From: a virus
Strand: one strand, 5' to 3'
Length of the DNA stretch: 42,527 nt
IMG/VR virus record: IMGVR_UViG_3300046689_000434
Span: 1 to 42,527 of that record
Part shown: in pieces, positions 24,521 to 32,867 of the stretch
Position numbering within the stretch: the stretch's first letter is position 1
Layout: each line of letters starts with the position of its first letter
Position numbers and translations under genes: made by a program
The notes under the pieces: generated by a model
What the model saw: the letters and a program-made list of their open reading frames with translations, nothing else
Told to the model about the DNA's origin: nothing
The model's database searches: none

Positions 24521-25516
24521 CTACATCTCCAACAGGATCTGCGCCAGCGGTCGGGTGCACATGTGCAGTGGGTTGGACTGCGCCTCACCGACCATGCCCT
24601 TGTTGAACGGCAAGGGTTCGATCTTGCTGTAGTACGGCACGCCTTCAGTGTTGACCGTCTCCATGTAGTCGGCCGGTGCAAACACCGAGATATACAGGTC
24701 CGGGACGCCCTCGGGAATCAGCAGCGCCTTGTCGTCATGCACGAAGGTCATGCCGGCGATCTTGCCGCGATAACGCTCCCAGGTGATGCCGCCGTAGTCG
24801 AAGCTTTCGCGGGCATCGCCACGCAGCGAAGCCGCCTGCTGCGTATTGAGATACGTCTTATTTACCTCTTCAAGCTCCAACATCGCGTTCCAGAAGTTCT
24901 TACCGCAGAACGCTCGCGAGCCGCTACGCGTCACGGTTCCAAGAGCCTCCTCCTGCATGTCCAGCGCGTCACCACATTTGACGCGGAAATTTGCCTTGGG
25001 ATTTGCGAACTCCATCGGCATACGTTGTCGCTGCACACCGAAGCGCTCATAAAGATCGAGCAGTACCGTCTTGCCGTCAGCATCGTAGATCTTGCCGTTG
25101 AGTGCGCCCAGCCGCTGGAACTCGTGGGTAACGTCCAGCTGGCGGCGCGCCTTGGCCAGACGTTTGTTAACGACGTCCTGCACCGACTGCAATTCCGAGC
25201 GTGTACCGAAGGCGCGAATTCCCTGGATCTCGTCAGCCTTGATCGTGAAGCGCTCAGGCAGGTGCACGGTGTTGAACGGAATCAGGTTGCGCTTGCTGCC
25301 CGACACCACCAGACCGGAGGTGCCACGCTCCCCCGACGGAACCAGGGCTAGGGTGTCGCCGTCTTTCTCGATCTGCACCGTCAGGGTGGTGATGCCCTCC
25401 TCCTGAAACAGGCCCAGGCTGCCAATGCGCCCGGGTACGTATTCCTGTTCGTTGATGGCGGCGGTCAACGAGGACACCGAAAACGCCTCGTCGTTGAAGA
25501 TTTGAATGTCAGCCAT
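24521..25516 (-). CDS. Major capsid protein, lambda gpE family
   Basis: A 331-aa protein starting MADIQIFNDEAFSVSSLTAAIN, the conserved lambda E-type N-terminus. QGIRAFGTRSELQSVQDVVNKRL (~95-115) is the spine region, and EGVPDLYISVFAPADYMETVN and the C-terminal strand follow. It builds the icosahedral head and is stabilised by the decoration protein encoded upstream. The start at 25516 has GGAG upstream; the longer frame is less likely. Confidence 0.93.
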   Translation of the reverse strand: MADIQIFNDEAFSVSSLTAAINEQEYVPGRIGSLGLFQEEGITTLTVQIEKDGDTLALVPSGERGTSGLVVSGSKRNLIPFNTVHLPERFTIKADEIQGIRAFGTRSELQSVQDVVNKRLAKARRQLDVTHEFQRLGALNGKIYDADGKTVLLDLYERFGVQRQRMPMEFANPKANFRVKCGDALDMQEEALGTVTRSGSRAFCGKNFWNAMLELEEVNKTYLNTQQAASLRGDARESFDYGGITWERYRGKIAGMTFVHDDKALLIPEGVPDLYISVFAPADYMETVNTEGVPYYSKIEPLPFNKGMVGEAQSNPLHMCTRPLAQILLEM

Positions 25517-25530
25517 GAAGCAGTCTCCAG

Positions 25531-25558
25531 AAAACAAAAAACCCGCACAGGGCGGGCT
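25531..25558 (-). terminator. Terminator-like hairpin between decoration and capsid genes
   Basis: On the leftward strand GCGGG and CCCGC pair around CCTGT, followed by TTTTTTGTTTT. The stem is short, but the U-tract is long. It lies 15 bases before the capsid ATG and could set the ratio of decoration to capsid mRNA. Confidence 0.6.
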
Positions 25559-25579
25559 GAAAAATCGAAGTTGATCGCG

Positions 25580-25924
25580 TTAACGGACGATCACGTTATG
25601 GGCAGCCAGCGCTTTCTCGGCGGCCAGATCCAGACCGGTCAGGTGTGCTTCGCTGACCTCGGCAAGACGCACCACGGCGCGTCCGCGACGGACAATGTCG
25701 GACGTGCTCAGCGGGCCGAAGAGAATCGCCTGCGCGTTCTCGCTGCCATCTTCGGCGGTCGGGTTGTACGGAGCGAATTCACCGGTGGCAGTGACCAGCC
25801 CCAGGATCTGACCAGGCTCCAGCGCCGGGCCGGCGGCAACGTTGATTGCTTCGCGGGAAATGGTGCCGGCTCCCTCGGACAGGAGAAATTCCCCGGCGTG
25901 CATCGGTTCACGTTGAATGTTCAT
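25580..25924 (-). CDS. Head decoration protein, lambda gpD-like
   Basis: A 114-aa protein with MHAGEFLLSEGAGTISREAINVAAG, the family's conserved start, and GQILGLVTATGEFAPYNPTAEDGS in the centre. It caps the capsid at its three-fold points and strengthens the expanded head. Order protease-decoration-capsid is the same as in lambda (C-D-E). Its ATG overlaps the protease stop as ATGA. Confidence 0.92.
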   Translation of the reverse strand: MNIQREPMHAGEFLLSEGAGTISREAINVAAGPALEPGQILGLVTATGEFAPYNPTAEDGSENAQAILFGPLSTSDIVRRGRAVVRLAEVSEAHLTGLDLAAEKALAAHNVIVR

Positions 25925-27090
25925 GCAGTAGCTCCAGTAAGAGAGGTTCGTTTGCCAGTCTGCGCCGCTTGACGTGCGGACCAGATCGAAGGCTGGTCAA
26001 TCTGCTTGGCCTGCACCTTCGGCGGCGGGTCATCAGCCAGCGGCAGGCTGTTGTCGATCTCAAAACCCTTACCGCTGCCCACCAGTTTGTCGAACAGCCG
26101 GGCTCGGACGGCCGAGGCATCCAGACCGGCCGAGACGTACTCGGCGCTGAACTCCGGCAGCCGTGCGGCGACGCACAAGTCGTTGATGGCTTTGGCCTGG
26201 TTCAACGCCGCCTGCACCACCGATTCGTTTTCCAGTTTGGTGACAGTGAGCAGCGGCTCGATCAGGTTGCTGATGCCCGCCGCCGTACAACGCTGACTGA
26301 TCAGCACCGCCAGTTGCGCAGCATTGGACGCCGGCGCCAGCGGGTCATCCGGGATCGGCGGTGCTGGCTCCGGTGTGGGTTCGGGTTCCGGATCGGTCGG
26401 TTCATCCAGTTGAGCCAGCAGCGCAGCCGGGGCATGCTGGAAACGCTGCAGCACGGCGCCCTGCCCCAAACACGCTTTGACCTTGACGCCATCGCCGATC
26501 TCATCGGCCAGCCCCAAAGCCACCGCTTCGTTTGCCGTCAACCAGGTCTCGGCCGCCACCAGGCGCCGCAGCTCAGGCTCGTCGATGTCAGGAGCCTTGG
26601 CCTTATAGGCCGCGATGATGGCTTCCATGGTCTGGTCCAACACATCGGCGACCTTGCGAAAGCTCTCGGCGTCGCCGGCGGCGTAGGTCCAAGGGTTGTG
26701 AATCATCAACATGGCATTGGACGCGATCACCACACGGTGCGCACCACACACTGCAACGCTGGCTGCGCTCGCGGCCAGTGCATCGACCCGGCCGGTGCAA
26801 CGCTCGCCCAACCGCGACAGCGCGTTGTGCATCGCCAGCCCATCGAATAGATCACCGCCGACGCTGTTAAACGCCGCCACGACGGGCGACACACCGTCGT
26901 CCATGGCGCGCAGATCCTGGACAAACTGATTGGCGGTGATGCCCCAAGTACCGATCTCGCCGTAGACAAACACTTCAATCGTGCGTTGCTCGGTGTCGCC
27001 GTTGGCCTGCATGGCGTACCAGCTCTTGTCAGAGACGTGCACGCGCTCGCCGGCCTTGTTGTAAATGCGCGGTCGCGCCTGTTTGCTCAT
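25921..27090 (-). CDS. ClpP-like head maturation protease with C-terminal scaffold
   Basis: A 389-aa protein. Residues ~35-220 form a ClpP/S49-type serine protease with S108 in ALAASAAS, H131 in MLMIHNPW and NSVGGDLFDGLAMHN (75-89) as the oxyanion loop. The C-terminal ~150 residues are low-complexity (PTDPEPEPTPEPAPPIPDDP), followed by a helical part, matching an internal scaffold (lambda C/Nu3 style). It cleaves the scaffold and portal during head maturation. The ATG overlaps the portal stop by ATGA. Confidence 0.92.
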   Translation of the reverse strand: MSKQARPRIYNKAGERVHVSDKSWYAMQANGDTEQRTIEVFVYGEIGTWGITANQFVQDLRAMDDGVSPVVAAFNSVGGDLFDGLAMHNALSRLGERCTGRVDALAASAASVAVCGAHRVVIASNAMLMIHNPWTYAAGDAESFRKVADVLDQTMEAIIAAYKAKAPDIDEPELRRLVAAETWLTANEAVALGLADEIGDGVKVKACLGQGAVLQRFQHAPAALLAQLDEPTDPEPEPTPEPAPPIPDDPLAPASNAAQLAVLISQRCTAAGISNLIEPLLTVTKLENESVVQAALNQAKAINDLCVAARLPEFSAEYVSAGLDASAVRARLFDKLVGSGKGFEIDNSLPLADDPPPKVQAKQIDQPSIWSARQAAQTGKRTSLTGATA

Positions 27091-28565
27091 GATTGCTCCT
27101 TGTCGTCGAGCGACTCGATGACGTCGAGGGTGTTGTAGTTGAGGCCCAGGCGAACGGCCCGGGCGAGATCAGCGGCGTTTTCCGCATCGACCGTTTCGGC
27201 GTCGTAGCCGGTGCGCAGCACCATCTCGCTGCGCGAGGCGAAACCGGCTTTCACCTCCATCGTACGCGCCTGCACGTCCTGCACTGGCTGTATGTAGGCC
27301 CAGCCCTGCGGCACCCAGCGGGTGCGCAGATATTCGCGCCGTCGTTGGGCGTAATCCTCCAGCACCAGCCCACCGGACAGCACTGCCATGTCCATCCACG
27401 CGGCACGAACCGGACGACACAGCTGATGCACGTAAACGCTGAACTGCAGCTGCTCAAGCCGCCGACGAAACTCGTTGAGCACGACGCGCAACGCGCGGTC
27501 GTTGATCTCGCGCATGTCGCCGGTGAGGATCTCGTAGGGTGTACCGGTACCGGCCGCAGCGGCCATCAGTTGCTGCCGCATGAAGTCCGGGTAATTGTTG
27601 CCGGCGTCCGGCGGTTTGGAGAACTCCACCTCCTCGCCCGGTCCGAGTTCCTGCATGGTCCCGGGCTCAAGCGCGACCATTGGCGTGAAGCCGTCGCGGT
27701 CGGCCACCAGTGGCTGACCGGTGACCGGGTCGCGCGGCATGGGACCGGAATCCGGCGGCGGTCGGGTGATGAAACCTGCGAACAGATTAGCCACCTCCTG
27801 ACGAAACAGCACCGCGTCATCGTAGTTGTCGAGGCTGCGCAGGCGCTTGAGCACCGGCGACAAGCGCGGCACGCCCCGCAGCTGTCCGGGCTCCAGTGGC
27901 TCGAAGATGTGCAGCACCTGGGTGGCGGGCACCCGCACCAGCTGGTTGTAGCCAGTGTTCAATGCCGAGGGATCGCCCGGGTGCGAGCGGTACATCCAGT
28001 ACGCCACGCGCTTGCCGACTGGGTTGAACTCGATGCCGGCACGGATCACGTTGCCGTCGCGGGTAGTTTCAAATTTGTCGTGCGGTACGAACTCCGGTGC
28101 GAGCAACTGCAATTGCAGCGGCACCGCATGACCGTCGTCCAGACTGCGTGGCCGCAGACGAATGAAGCACTCGCCGGAGGTTTCCACCGTCCGCGCGGCA
28201 AGCGCCTGTTGGCCGTAGAAGTCGGTGAGGTCATCGGCGTCAGACTCATCGACCCAGTCTTCCCATAGTTCCTGCAGTTGCTTACGCAGGGCGTCGTCGT
28301 CCGTCTTCGGCCGCGGGTTGATGCCGGTGCCGATCAGGTTACTGACGCGTTTGTCGATGACGTTGAAAGCATACGGGTCGTTGCGCACTGCGGCCCGCGA
28401 GCGTGAACGCAGATTGCGCAGCGCTGGCGTGTTGATGGTGTTCAAGCCATTGTCGGGCGCATCCCAGCCAGCGGAACGACGGCCCTCCCCGGCGCCTTCG
28501 TAACTGGCCTTGATGTTCGACGGCAGCAAGAATCCGTTACGGGTTAGCGTCGGATAACGAGCCAT
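27087..28565 (-). CDS. Portal protein, lambda gpB family
   Basis: A 492-aa portal. It begins with the GWDAPDNGLNTINTPALRNLRSRSRAAVRNDPYA signature of the lambda-type family. EILTGDMREINDRALRVVLNEFRRRLE is the conserved tunnel/wing motif. The portal forms the DNA entry ring and docks the terminase. The long antisense frame at 27093-28268 is a shadow. The last base is shared with the gpW start. Confidence 0.94.
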   Translation of the reverse strand: MARYPTLTRNGFLLPSNIKASYEGAGEGRRSAGWDAPDNGLNTINTPALRNLRSRSRAAVRNDPYAFNVIDKRVSNLIGTGINPRPKTDDDALRKQLQELWEDWVDESDADDLTDFYGQQALAARTVETSGECFIRLRPRSLDDGHAVPLQLQLLAPEFVPHDKFETTRDGNVIRAGIEFNPVGKRVAYWMYRSHPGDPSALNTGYNQLVRVPATQVLHIFEPLEPGQLRGVPRLSPVLKRLRSLDNYDDAVLFRQEVANLFAGFITRPPPDSGPMPRDPVTGQPLVADRDGFTPMVALEPGTMQELGPGEEVEFSKPPDAGNNYPDFMRQQLMAAAAGTGTPYEILTGDMREINDRALRVVLNEFRRRLEQLQFSVYVHQLCRPVRAAWMDMAVLSGGLVLEDYAQRRREYLRTRWVPQGWAYIQPVQDVQARTMEVKAGFASRSEMVLRTGYDAETVDAENAADLARAVRLGLNYNTLDVIESLDDKEQS

Positions 28566-28771
28566 TACAGTCCCTTGCCTCCGTGGTAAAGCCGGACCAC
28601 GCGCGAACGTGGCCCGGCAGCGTTGAGCAGCGAGGTGCGAATTTCGTCGCGGGCCTGCAACAGCTCGGTGATGGTGCGGTACTCGACGGTGCGGTCGCCG
28701 AAGCGAACGGTTTTTTCACCGCGCGCGATGGCCTTCTCGATTACGTCGAGGTGCTGTTGGGTAAAGGACAT
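28565..28771 (-). CDS. Head-tail connector gpW, lambda family
   Basis: A 68-aa protein: FTQQHLDVIEKAIARGEKTVRFGDRTVEYRTITELLQARDEIR. This is the lambda gpW pattern in length and sequence. It plugs the portal after packaging and prepares it for tail joining. It lies between terminase and portal, as in lambda. (It is not the P2 gpW listed separately in the tail module.). Confidence 0.92.
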   Translation of the reverse strand: MSFTQQHLDVIEKAIARGEKTVRFGDRTVEYRTITELLQARDEIRTSLLNAAGPRSRVVRLYHGGKGL

Positions 28772-28772
28772 A

Positions 28773-30809
28773 TCAGCGTCTCTTCAAATAACCGCTGGTA
28801 GAGCTGCGGCGTTGTGACGGCGATGCAGCAGGTCGCGGGGGTGCGACAGGTGCTGCCGGTGTAGGCGGTGCCAGCTGGGCTTGCCGGATAACAGCCGGCA
28901 GCGCTGTTTCGGCAGTTTGGGCTTGTTCAACACGCGGGGCCTGGACAGGCTGGACCGGTGCATCGTCGAACAGTCCGGATTGTGCCAAGGCTTGCCGCAC
29001 CCGATCCCAGTCATGCTCCTGGTACCGATTAATGCCCAAGTAATGCGCCATGGCCAGGCAATACACCATCAGGTCTAGTGCTTCGTTGCGCTCGGCTTTG
29101 CCCTTGATCCACTCGACACGTTTATGGCCGCGGACGTAGCGAGCGACCTTTCGTTCTGCCACACATTGGGCGAAGAAGTCGTCCGGCAAATCGTTGGCAA
29201 AATGCAGCGAGCCGGGTCCACCCGGGAACGGGTAGCGGTTGTAGATCCAGTCCTTGGCGGTGTCGGTACCGACGAACCACAGCTCGGCGCCGTGGCGCTC
29301 GGTCTGACCCTTCCAGGTCACGTCGACCATCGAGGGCCGCTGGGCAATCACCGGTCTGCCCGGCTTGCTCGCACCTTTGATGGCGAAGATGTTGCGCCAG
29401 CGCCGCATGCGGCAGAACTGGTAGACCTCATCGGTGTGATGGCCCCCGGAGTCGACAGCCGTGGCAAGAATCGCCAAGCCGACACCGCAAGGGTGCCGGT
29501 AGCGAGCTTTGAGCAAGTCATCAAGTACCGCCCAAGTTCGCTCATCAGCGGGATCGCCTGAGATCACCTTGTGATCAATCACCCAACGCTCCATACCAAC
29601 GCCCCAGCCCATGACCATCAACTCCAGACGGTTAGCCTGAACGTCGACGGCGGCGGTAAGCATCAGCGAACCGGGCGGCATTGAGCCGAGGCCGTAGCTT
29701 TCCAGACGCGCCCGGTCCATAAGAACATCGGCTTTGGTTTGCTCTTGAGCGCTGTCCCAGACCTTGGCCAGGCGGGTGTTGTAGAACACCTGCATCGGTT
29801 CAAGATCGCCTTTCGCCTGTGCCCGCTTGGCCTTCTCGTACTGCCTGGCCAGCGTACGCCAGTCCATCCAGCCTGGTGGCGAGTACAACGCGTTGAGATG
29901 AAAGCCAACCGTTTCGCCATCACCTTCGGCATGGGCTATCCACTCGCCATTGGCAAGCATCCAGCCCTTGTGGTGCTCCTCGATCAACACGTCGCACTCA
30001 GGCCCAGCACACTGGTAGTGAATGAGCTGGTAATCCTTGGAGTAGAGCAAACGTTCCCACTCCAGTACCTGCTTGTGCCCGCAAGTTGGACACGGCACGT
30101 AGAAGTAACGTTGATCGCTGGACTCGAACAGATCACTGATACGCGAAGCACCTTTGATCGTTGGTGAGCTGGAGAAGTAGAACTTGGCATTCCGGCCAAA
30201 GGTACTGCCTCGAGTCTCTGCCAGCTCGATGGGATCACCCTCCTCTCCGACGTCGACTTCCCAACGATCCACCTCATCGCCGTACACATAGCGCGCTGAG
30301 AGCTCGGCCAAGTTGGCCGCGGAACCCGCAGTGGTCACGTACAGCGAACCACCTTCAAACTCTTTGGTGTCCATCGTGTTGCGGGAGTCACGAGACCGAC
30401 TGGACGCCACTCGCTTACGCAGAACGGGCGTGGCCTTAATGGTCTTGCTGATCCTCGATGACACCCGCTTAGCCAGGCTAAGGCTCGGCAGCAGTGTCAG
30501 GATATTGGACGGTGCCATATGAATCAGGCCACCAATCCAATTTAAGGCGATTTGGGTTTTCATCAACTGCGAAGCCACCATCGTAACGACGCGCTTGCAG
30601 GGGTGAGCTGGCGATAAACAGCGCATCGGCTCACGTGCGTAAGGGGTGCGAGAGGTGCGGTATTGGCCGGGCTCAGCGGCACCTGAATCACGCGGAATAC
30701 GCATGTATTCGTCGGCCCACTCGTCCACCCACACATCCGGGTCGGGTTGAAGCCCCCGGAAATAAGCCTCGCAGTACACCGTCGCTCCATCAGATCTGGT
30801 CAGGTTCAT
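28773..30809 (-). CDS. Terminase large subunit, lambda gpA family
   Basis: A 678-aa GpA-type terminase. The N-terminal region has the WADEYMRIPRDSGAAEPGQYRTSRTPY motif. The ATPase core is VTMVASQLMKTQIALNWIGG (Q-motif and degenerate P-loop) with SLSLAKRVSSRISKTIK after it. LMLTAAVDVQANRLELMVMGWG (~388-409) places the nuclease aspartates. It cleaves concatemers at cos and powers DNA packaging. The start overlaps the small subunit by 20 bases. Confidence 0.95.
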   Translation of the reverse strand: MNLTRSDGATVYCEAYFRGLQPDPDVWVDEWADEYMRIPRDSGAAEPGQYRTSRTPYAREPMRCLSPAHPCKRVVTMVASQLMKTQIALNWIGGLIHMAPSNILTLLPSLSLAKRVSSRISKTIKATPVLRKRVASSRSRDSRNTMDTKEFEGGSLYVTTAGSAANLAELSARYVYGDEVDRWEVDVGEEGDPIELAETRGSTFGRNAKFYFSSSPTIKGASRISDLFESSDQRYFYVPCPTCGHKQVLEWERLLYSKDYQLIHYQCAGPECDVLIEEHHKGWMLANGEWIAHAEGDGETVGFHLNALYSPPGWMDWRTLARQYEKAKRAQAKGDLEPMQVFYNTRLAKVWDSAQEQTKADVLMDRARLESYGLGSMPPGSLMLTAAVDVQANRLELMVMGWGVGMERWVIDHKVISGDPADERTWAVLDDLLKARYRHPCGVGLAILATAVDSGGHHTDEVYQFCRMRRWRNIFAIKGASKPGRPVIAQRPSMVDVTWKGQTERHGAELWFVGTDTAKDWIYNRYPFPGGPGSLHFANDLPDDFFAQCVAERKVARYVRGHKRVEWIKGKAERNEALDLMVYCLAMAHYLGINRYQEHDWDRVRQALAQSGLFDDAPVQPVQAPRVEQAQTAETALPAVIRQAQLAPPTPAAPVAPPRPAASPSQRRSSTSGYLKRR

Positions 30810-31422
30810 CTATCACCTCCCAGTTAGTATCCAGTGTGTGGCCGAATTCCTCAGAGGACATACGGCCGGCGTCCTCAAGCCGTTGTCTCAATGCTGCAGT
30901 CAGGTGTCGTTCGATCTCCCATGGATCCGACATGGCCGCCAGTTCCGGAGCCAGTTGCGGAGGCATACCCAGCAACGTGTCGCGAAGCATGCGACCGGCG
31001 TTGTATGCCCCGGACTGAACTGCCGTAACCTCGACTGTTGAGCCCTGTGCTTTGTGAAACTCCATCTCGGCCATCTGCGCCAAGTAGAACTCACGGTGCG
31101 CGCGTGCCTTCTGAAAATCCGGATGCTTGTCTGTCGTCGGAGCCGCCAGCGGCGGCGCAGCCATGGAAGTCGGCTCGGTTTGGGTCGACAGTTGGCTGTA
31201 AACGTTGCGCTGAATCCGATCTTGTTGATGGCGTTCAGCAACGGCGGCCTTGCTCGGGTCGGCGGTGTCGCGAATCAGCGCTTCGGTGGCATGTACATCA
31301 ACCTGTTTGCCATTGGGCGAAAGCACCAAACGGTTGTTGTCTTTCAGCCAGGTGATGTAACTCGGCGACCTGCCGAGCCGGGCCGCGAAGGCGCTCTTCG
31401 ACAGGTAGGTTGGTTCTGTCAT
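30790..31422 (-). CDS. Terminase small subunit (Nu1-like)
   Basis: A 210-aa protein. Residues ~1-50 form a winged helix-turn-helix (YLSKSAFAARLGRSPSYITWLKDNNRLV) of the Nu1 type, which binds the packaging site. A proline-rich linker and a C-terminal helical part for TerL contact follow (RAHREFYLAQMAEMEFHKAQGS). ATG 31422 has AAGGAGG just upstream. It is the first packaging gene. The DNA immediately upstream holds inverted repeats suitable for its binding. Confidence 0.85.
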   Translation of the reverse strand: MTEPTYLSKSAFAARLGRSPSYITWLKDNNRLVLSPNGKQVDVHATEALIRDTADPSKAAVAERHQQDRIQRNVYSQLSTQTEPTSMAAPPLAAPTTDKHPDFQKARAHREFYLAQMAEMEFHKAQGSTVEVTAVQSGAYNAGRMLRDTLLGMPPQLAPELAAMSDPWEIERHLTAALRQRLEDAGRMSSEEFGHTLDTNWEVIDEPDQI

Positions 31423-31440
31423 GAGCCCTCCTTTTTCAAC

Positions 31441-31480
31441 GTATTTCAATGAATCCTTTTAAGATTTCAATGATTGAAAT
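31441..31480. promoter_or_regulatory. Inverted repeats upstream of terS, candidate TerS/cos site
   Basis: ATTTCAAT-G-ATTGAAAT (31464-31480) is a perfect 17-bp palindrome, and TTTCAATGA also occurs at 31444-31452. A GC-rich stretch with CCCC runs (31530-31560) adjoins it. Lambda-like phages place cos directly upstream of the small terminase gene, and TerS binds short repeats there. The exact cut site is not visible. Confidence 0.4.
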
Positions 31481-31568
31481 TTCAGTAAGCTGGGAAGTCT
31501 GCGGCTAACAGTTTCCCGCGGGTTTCCGACCCCGTACCTTCCGAATAACCCCAGGGTCCCCGGCGATT

Positions 31569-31913
31569 TCAGGCTGGGCCGCCGCCATTCGGCGGGACAT
31601 CGCACACACCAAGCCGCTTGGCAGCCCACCGTTCATACAAACCGATGGCAACATCCGCGCCCGCCATCGCGGTGAGGCACCCCAAAGCCCCCGCCGTCCA
31701 GAGCGACATGCCCGCCGCGATCATCAGCATCATCGCCGACACCCCGCAGACAATGCATGCACCAGACCGAAGTGCCAGCCGGCGCAACAATGCCCAGCCT
31801 CGCGCCCCATCCTTGTCTGCCCGCCACATCTCCCCCGATACGCCACCGACCAGAGCTAGGACGACCACTAACCAGATCGGCATTTCTGCCAGTGCTTGTT
31901 GCTCATTCGTCAT
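31569..31913 (-). CDS. Holin, three-membrane-segment type
   Basis: A 114-aa protein with three hydrophobic segments (~12-27, ~48-66, ~70-90) separated by short polar loops (GEMWRADKDGARG) and a short hydrophilic tail (GVCDVPPNGGGPA). This is the topology of class I holins. ATG 31913 is chosen because GGGGAG lies upstream. It is the first gene of the leftward late region, ahead of the terminase and about 20 kb from the endolysin. Similar holin placement occurs in Pseudomonas prophages. Confidence 0.75.
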   Translation of the reverse strand: MTNEQQALAEMPIWLVVVLALVGGVSGEMWRADKDGARGWALLRRLALRSGACIVCGVSAMMLMIAAGMSLWTAGALGCLTAMAGADVAIGLYERWAAKRLGVCDVPPNGGGPA

Positions 31914-32021
31914 GTCTGCTCCCCATGGTTTATAGATTCGGAACACGTCCAAGTTACTTGGCTGTCACACCAGAATGTAAGAAGCTCTATCCGACGTAAT
32001 CCAACGGATCGGAGCAGAGCA

Positions 32022-32369
32022 ATGAGTGTATTGATCGATGTCGTAACCACAGTAGGTGTGGTTGGCTCGCTAATGATTGGATGGGTTCAACTAACAGATC
32101 AGAAGCGATTGGAGCTGCGCACATGGGCAATCAAGCTCGCAACGATTGCCAGTGTTCTGTTGGTGGTGGGCAGCGGGATATGGGAAACGATCAAGTTCGG
32201 TAGGAGTGATGCGCCTTTGACGCGCATGGATATCTTGTGGCTCCTGGCTAACCTGTGGAACACAATATTTTATCTAGCGATTGGCGTGGCTCTTGCTGCG
32301 TACTGGTCTAGCCCCAAGGGTACGAAGGAAAAGCTGGCAGCCTTTCGAATTCCCACCAGCGACAAATAA
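32022..32369 (+). CDS. Small membrane protein on the opposite strand (probable moron), 115 aa
   Basis: Three hydrophobic segments are visible at residues ~5-22, ~36-53 and ~70-92 (LWLLANLWNTIFYLAIGVALAAYW). The gene is rightward, while holin and Q-like genes on both sides are leftward. It has its own strong terminator directly after the stop. ATG 32022 is preferred; upstream frame to 31896 overlaps the holin start. Placement and autonomy suggest a moron expressed in the lysogen, for example a superinfection-exclusion membrane protein. The function is not shown by sequence. Confidence 0.6.
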   Translation: MSVLIDVVTTVGVVGSLMIGWVQLTDQKRLELRTWAIKLATIASVLLVVGSGIWETIKFGRSDAPLTRMDILWLLANLWNTIFYLAIGVALAAYWSSPKGTKEKLAAFRIPTSDK

Positions 32370-32396
32370 AAAAACCGGCCATTTGGCCGGTTTTTT
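32366..32396. terminator. Strong bidirectional terminator
   Basis: AACCGGCC (32373-32380) pairs with GGCCGGTT (32385-32392) around ATTT, with A-run before and T-run after, so it can work in both directions. It ends the 115-aa gene rightward. Leftward it stands between the Q-like gene and the holin, where a Q-dependent terminator would be expected. Confidence 0.9.
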
Positions 32397-32565
32397 GTGC
32401 CGCTCTCTGCGGTCGCACCTATCGAAGATGACTACTTTTTACAGGTCGATTCCGGTGGCAGCAACCCTGTTTTAATGCCACCCGGTGAATAAGTGGGTAA
32501 CGCAGGGTGAACGCCTAGCGAATGTCGGCGAATACACCACCGCGGCATTCTGTTGTTGCGGCGGT

Positions 32566-32841
32566 GTCCCATACGTCCCACTTTTCATAATCGAAGTGGG
32601 ACGCCTGAGAACGCCTAAATTCGGGGCTTCGCCCCACTGTCCTACTTACCTTTCTTCTTTCTCGTGTAAAGGAAGAATTTTAAAGAACACGCGTTCGCGC
32701 GTAAGCGCGTAGTGCTCGCCCGCTACGCTTACACGGGCGGGAGGCACTACTAGGCGGGACGGTGGGACAACCCAACAACGACAAGGCCCGCACCTGTCCC
32801 ACTGCATCAAAACGCAGCGAGACAAGACGGGCCAGTGGGAC
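32566..32841. repeat. Array of GTGGGAC/GTCCCAC heptamers
   Basis: Exact GTGGGAC or its complement occurs at 32575, 32596, 32762, 32796 and 32835, with a GTCCCAT variant at 32566. The copies at 32575-32583 and 32594-32602 form a perfect 9-bp inverted repeat (GTCCCACTT/AAGTGGGAC). A further large hairpin lies at about 32708-32751 (GTAGTGC...GCACTAC). The 32397-32867 gap has no gene. The array follows the replication genes and could be an origin or a regulatory protein-binding site. Confidence 0.7.
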
Positions 32842-32867
32842 AACCACAACCGGAACGATGACTGGGG

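Noticed and set aside
27093-28268. 391-codon rightward open frame
   Set aside because: Antisense to the portal gene, which is unambiguous; composition rich in H, R and Q is typical of shadow frames.
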